Origin: an uncultured Nitrospinaceae bacterium
Lineage (GTDB): Bacteria; Nitrospinota; Nitrospinia; Nitrospinales; VA-1
Reading direction: 5' to 3'
DNA: 14,375 nucleotides
NCBI GenBank assembly: GCA_905182935.1
Contig: CAJJDL010000226.1
Coordinates: 1 to 14,375 of the forward strand
Shown: positions 13,262 through 14,375 of the stretch, piece by piece
How the letters are laid out: each line of letters opens with the position of its first letter
Position numbering within the stretch: position 1 is the first letter of the stretch
The notes under the pieces: generated by a model
The model's input: the letters and a program-made list of their open reading frames with translations, nothing else
The model's database searches: none
Told to the model about the DNA's origin: nothing
Program-made: the position numbers and the translations under genes

Positions 13262-13284
13262 GGGGAATCTAGCAAGTATTCCCC
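13262..13284 (+). promoter_or_regulatory. Hairpin in the ispB leader
   Basis: GGGGAAT (13262-13268) and ATTCCCC (13278-13284) form a perfect 7-bp stem with a 9-base loop, 36 bases before the ATG. A competing stem GCTAG (13254-13258) with CTAGC (13269-13273) cannot form at the same time. No U-run follows, so it is more likely mRNA structure than a terminator. Confidence 0.4.
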
Positions 13285-13320
13285 CTAAATTTAACAGTCA
13301 CTTTGGGTATACATTTTCTT

Positions 13321-14313
13321 ATGGACTTTAACGACGTTACAAGGATTTTCAAAGATGATCTTTTACGATTGGAACGCTCTATCCAGAAAAACTATCAATC
13401 GGATGTTCCATTAATACCAGGAATTGGAGACTATTTACTGAAAAATGGTGGCAAGCGTATACGGCCTCTTCTACTAATGATTGGAGTGAAGCTATGTGGC
13501 AGAGAAATAGACGAAAGAACTATTCGACATGGTTGCGTTGTTGAGTACATTCACTCCGCCACACTACTCCATGATGATGTGGTTGATGCAACTACAGTCA
13601 GACGAGGGCGCCAAACGGTAAATGCCAAATGGGGAAGTGACGCTAGTATACTTGTGGGCGATTTTTTGATATCTCGGTCGATTCTGATGTTAGCTGCAGA
13701 TTGTGACTCGCGGATCATTAATTCAGTATCAGAAGCAACAAAGTTTTTAGTTGAAGGTGGAATCATGGAATATAGTCAGGCGCGTAAGTTAGATGTTACC
13801 GAGTCACATTGTTTAGATGTTATTCGACGTAAAACAGCATCAATGATGTCTCTAAGTTGCGAGTTGGCTGCACTGCTTTCCGAAGCAAACTTAGAGCAGG
13901 GAAAAGCATTAATTGAATTTGGTTCACACTTTGGGATGGCATTCCAGCTTATGGATGATGCTATGGACTATAACAGTGAGGAAGATAGTCTAGGAAAACC
14001 ACCAGGAAATGATTTTCAAGAAGGACATGTTACCTTACCTCTACTTCATTTATATCAAAACTCCGAACGATCTCTAAAGAAAAAAATTGAAGGCTTTGTT
14101 GAGAATGAGAAACTTACACAAGAGGATTTTTGCTGCGTTCTAGAACATATTCGAGAAGCTAAGTCTATAGAATATACACTTGATCTTGCGCGTAATTACC
14201 TTGAAAAAGCAAAATCATCCATTAGAACTACTTCCTTCGCTCAACCTGAATTCATCAAATCGCTTGATGCTATTGCAGACTACCTTTATGAAAGACACAC
14301 CGTATTACGCTAA
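13321..14313 (+). CDS. ispB: Long-chain (all-trans) polyprenyl diphosphate synthase
   Basis: The enzyme extends farnesyl or geranylgeranyl diphosphate with isopentenyl diphosphate to give the C40-C50 side chain of menaquinone or ubiquinone. The 330-aa product has the class signatures: GGKRIRP (43-49), the first Asp-rich motif LLHDDVVD (82-89, DDxxD with RRG after it), and the second, QLMDDAMDYNSEE (209-221). Ala sits five residues before the first Asp, a small residue that lets the chain grow long. A TTG at 13303 would add six residues, but ATG at 13321 gives the usual N-terminus (MDFNDV...F...L). The ribosome site is weak either way. The exact chain length (octaprenyl against nonaprenyl or others) cannot be read from the sequence, so the symbol is by family. 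It stands alone, divergent from the glycosyltransferase operon. Confidence 0.92.
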   Translation: MDFNDVTRIFKDDLLRLERSIQKNYQSDVPLIPGIGDYLLKNGGKRIRPLLLMIGVKLCGREIDERTIRHGCVVEYIHSATLLHDDVVDATTVRRGRQTVNAKWGSDASILVGDFLISRSILMLAADCDSRIINSVSEATKFLVEGGIMEYSQARKLDVTESHCLDVIRRKTASMMSLSCELAALLSEANLEQGKALIEFGSHFGMAFQLMDDAMDYNSEEDSLGKPPGNDFQEGHVTLPLLHLYQNSERSLKKKIEGFVENEKLTQEDFCCVLEHIREAKSIEYTLDLARNYLEKAKSSIRTTSFAQPEFIKSLDAIADYLYERHTVLR

Positions 14314-14375
14314 TCCAATTTAAACCTCTCGCCTTCACTTAATAATAAAGTTCACTTTTGTTCATTATTACGAGT

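Noticed and set aside
13303..13320. TTG start for the polyprenyl diphosphate synthase
   Set aside because: The six extra residues do not resemble the family N-terminus, and ATG at 13321 fits better; neither has a strong ribosome site.
14314..14375. AATAAT ... ATTATT symmetry after ispB as a terminator
   Set aside because: Only six base pairs, all A-T, with no U-run after the second arm before the window ends.

Overview
This is an AT-rich window from a bacterial chromosome that looks Gram-negative: it carries a lipoprotein-type gene, a Sec-exported repeat protein, a peptide-class ABC permease pair and a long-chain polyprenyl diphosphate synthase. I see no insertion sequence, phage gene, CRISPR array, tRNA or rRNA. 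The mix of housekeeping genes with small lineage-specific proteins, a DUF1566/Lcl-type protein without a signal peptide and single TPR/HEAT repeat proteins suggests a marine Nitrospinota- or deltaproteobacteria-like genome. That is an impression from gene style only; no marker gene here settles the taxonomy.

Layout, left to right. 1-824 (-): N-terminal part of an unrecognised membrane-anchored protein that runs off the left edge. 1210-2184 (-): hemB, porphobilinogen synthase. 2185-2567: intergenic region with a well-formed sigma-54 (-24/-12) promoter motif and an upstream dyad, reading into an orphan 142-aa protein (2568-2996, +). 3064-4871 (-): apparent three-gene operon of a TPR-like protein, a radical SAM protein with a DUF512-like C-terminus, and a 61-aa protein, ended by a possible hairpin terminator. 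4872-5324: non-coding region with the operon promoter and a G-rich stretch able to fold. 5325-5453 (-): a 42-aa predicted lipoprotein too short for most gene callers. 5454-5689: intergenic region with an 18-bp-arm hairpin and a perfect 16-bp palindrome inside a long-spacer promoter. 5690-6493 (+): monofunctional biotin-protein ligase with a likely intrinsic terminator. 6691-7898 (+): DnaJ-family co-chaperone with half the usual zinc-finger motifs, coupled by an ATGA overlap to a small basic membrane protein. 7908-8969 (-): an 88-aa protein and a DUF1566/Lcl-like protein. 9222-13065 (-): glycosyltransferase family 2, exported HEAT-repeat protein, and OppB/OppC-type permeases. 13321-14313 (+): polyprenyl diphosphate synthase, transcribed divergently from a promoter whose -35 box overlaps that of the glycosyltransferase operon.

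How they may work together: hemB (tetrapyrroles), birA (biotinylation of carboxylase carrier proteins) and ispB (quinone side chain) are core metabolism with no clear mutual link. The more unusual units are the sigma-54-type orphan, the TPR/radical SAM/61-aa operon, the dnaJ-plus-membrane-protein pair, and the glycosyltransferase/HEAT/permease cluster, which lacks the binding protein and ATPases that normally accompany OppBC. All promoter, terminator and RNA-structure calls are motif matches by eye.
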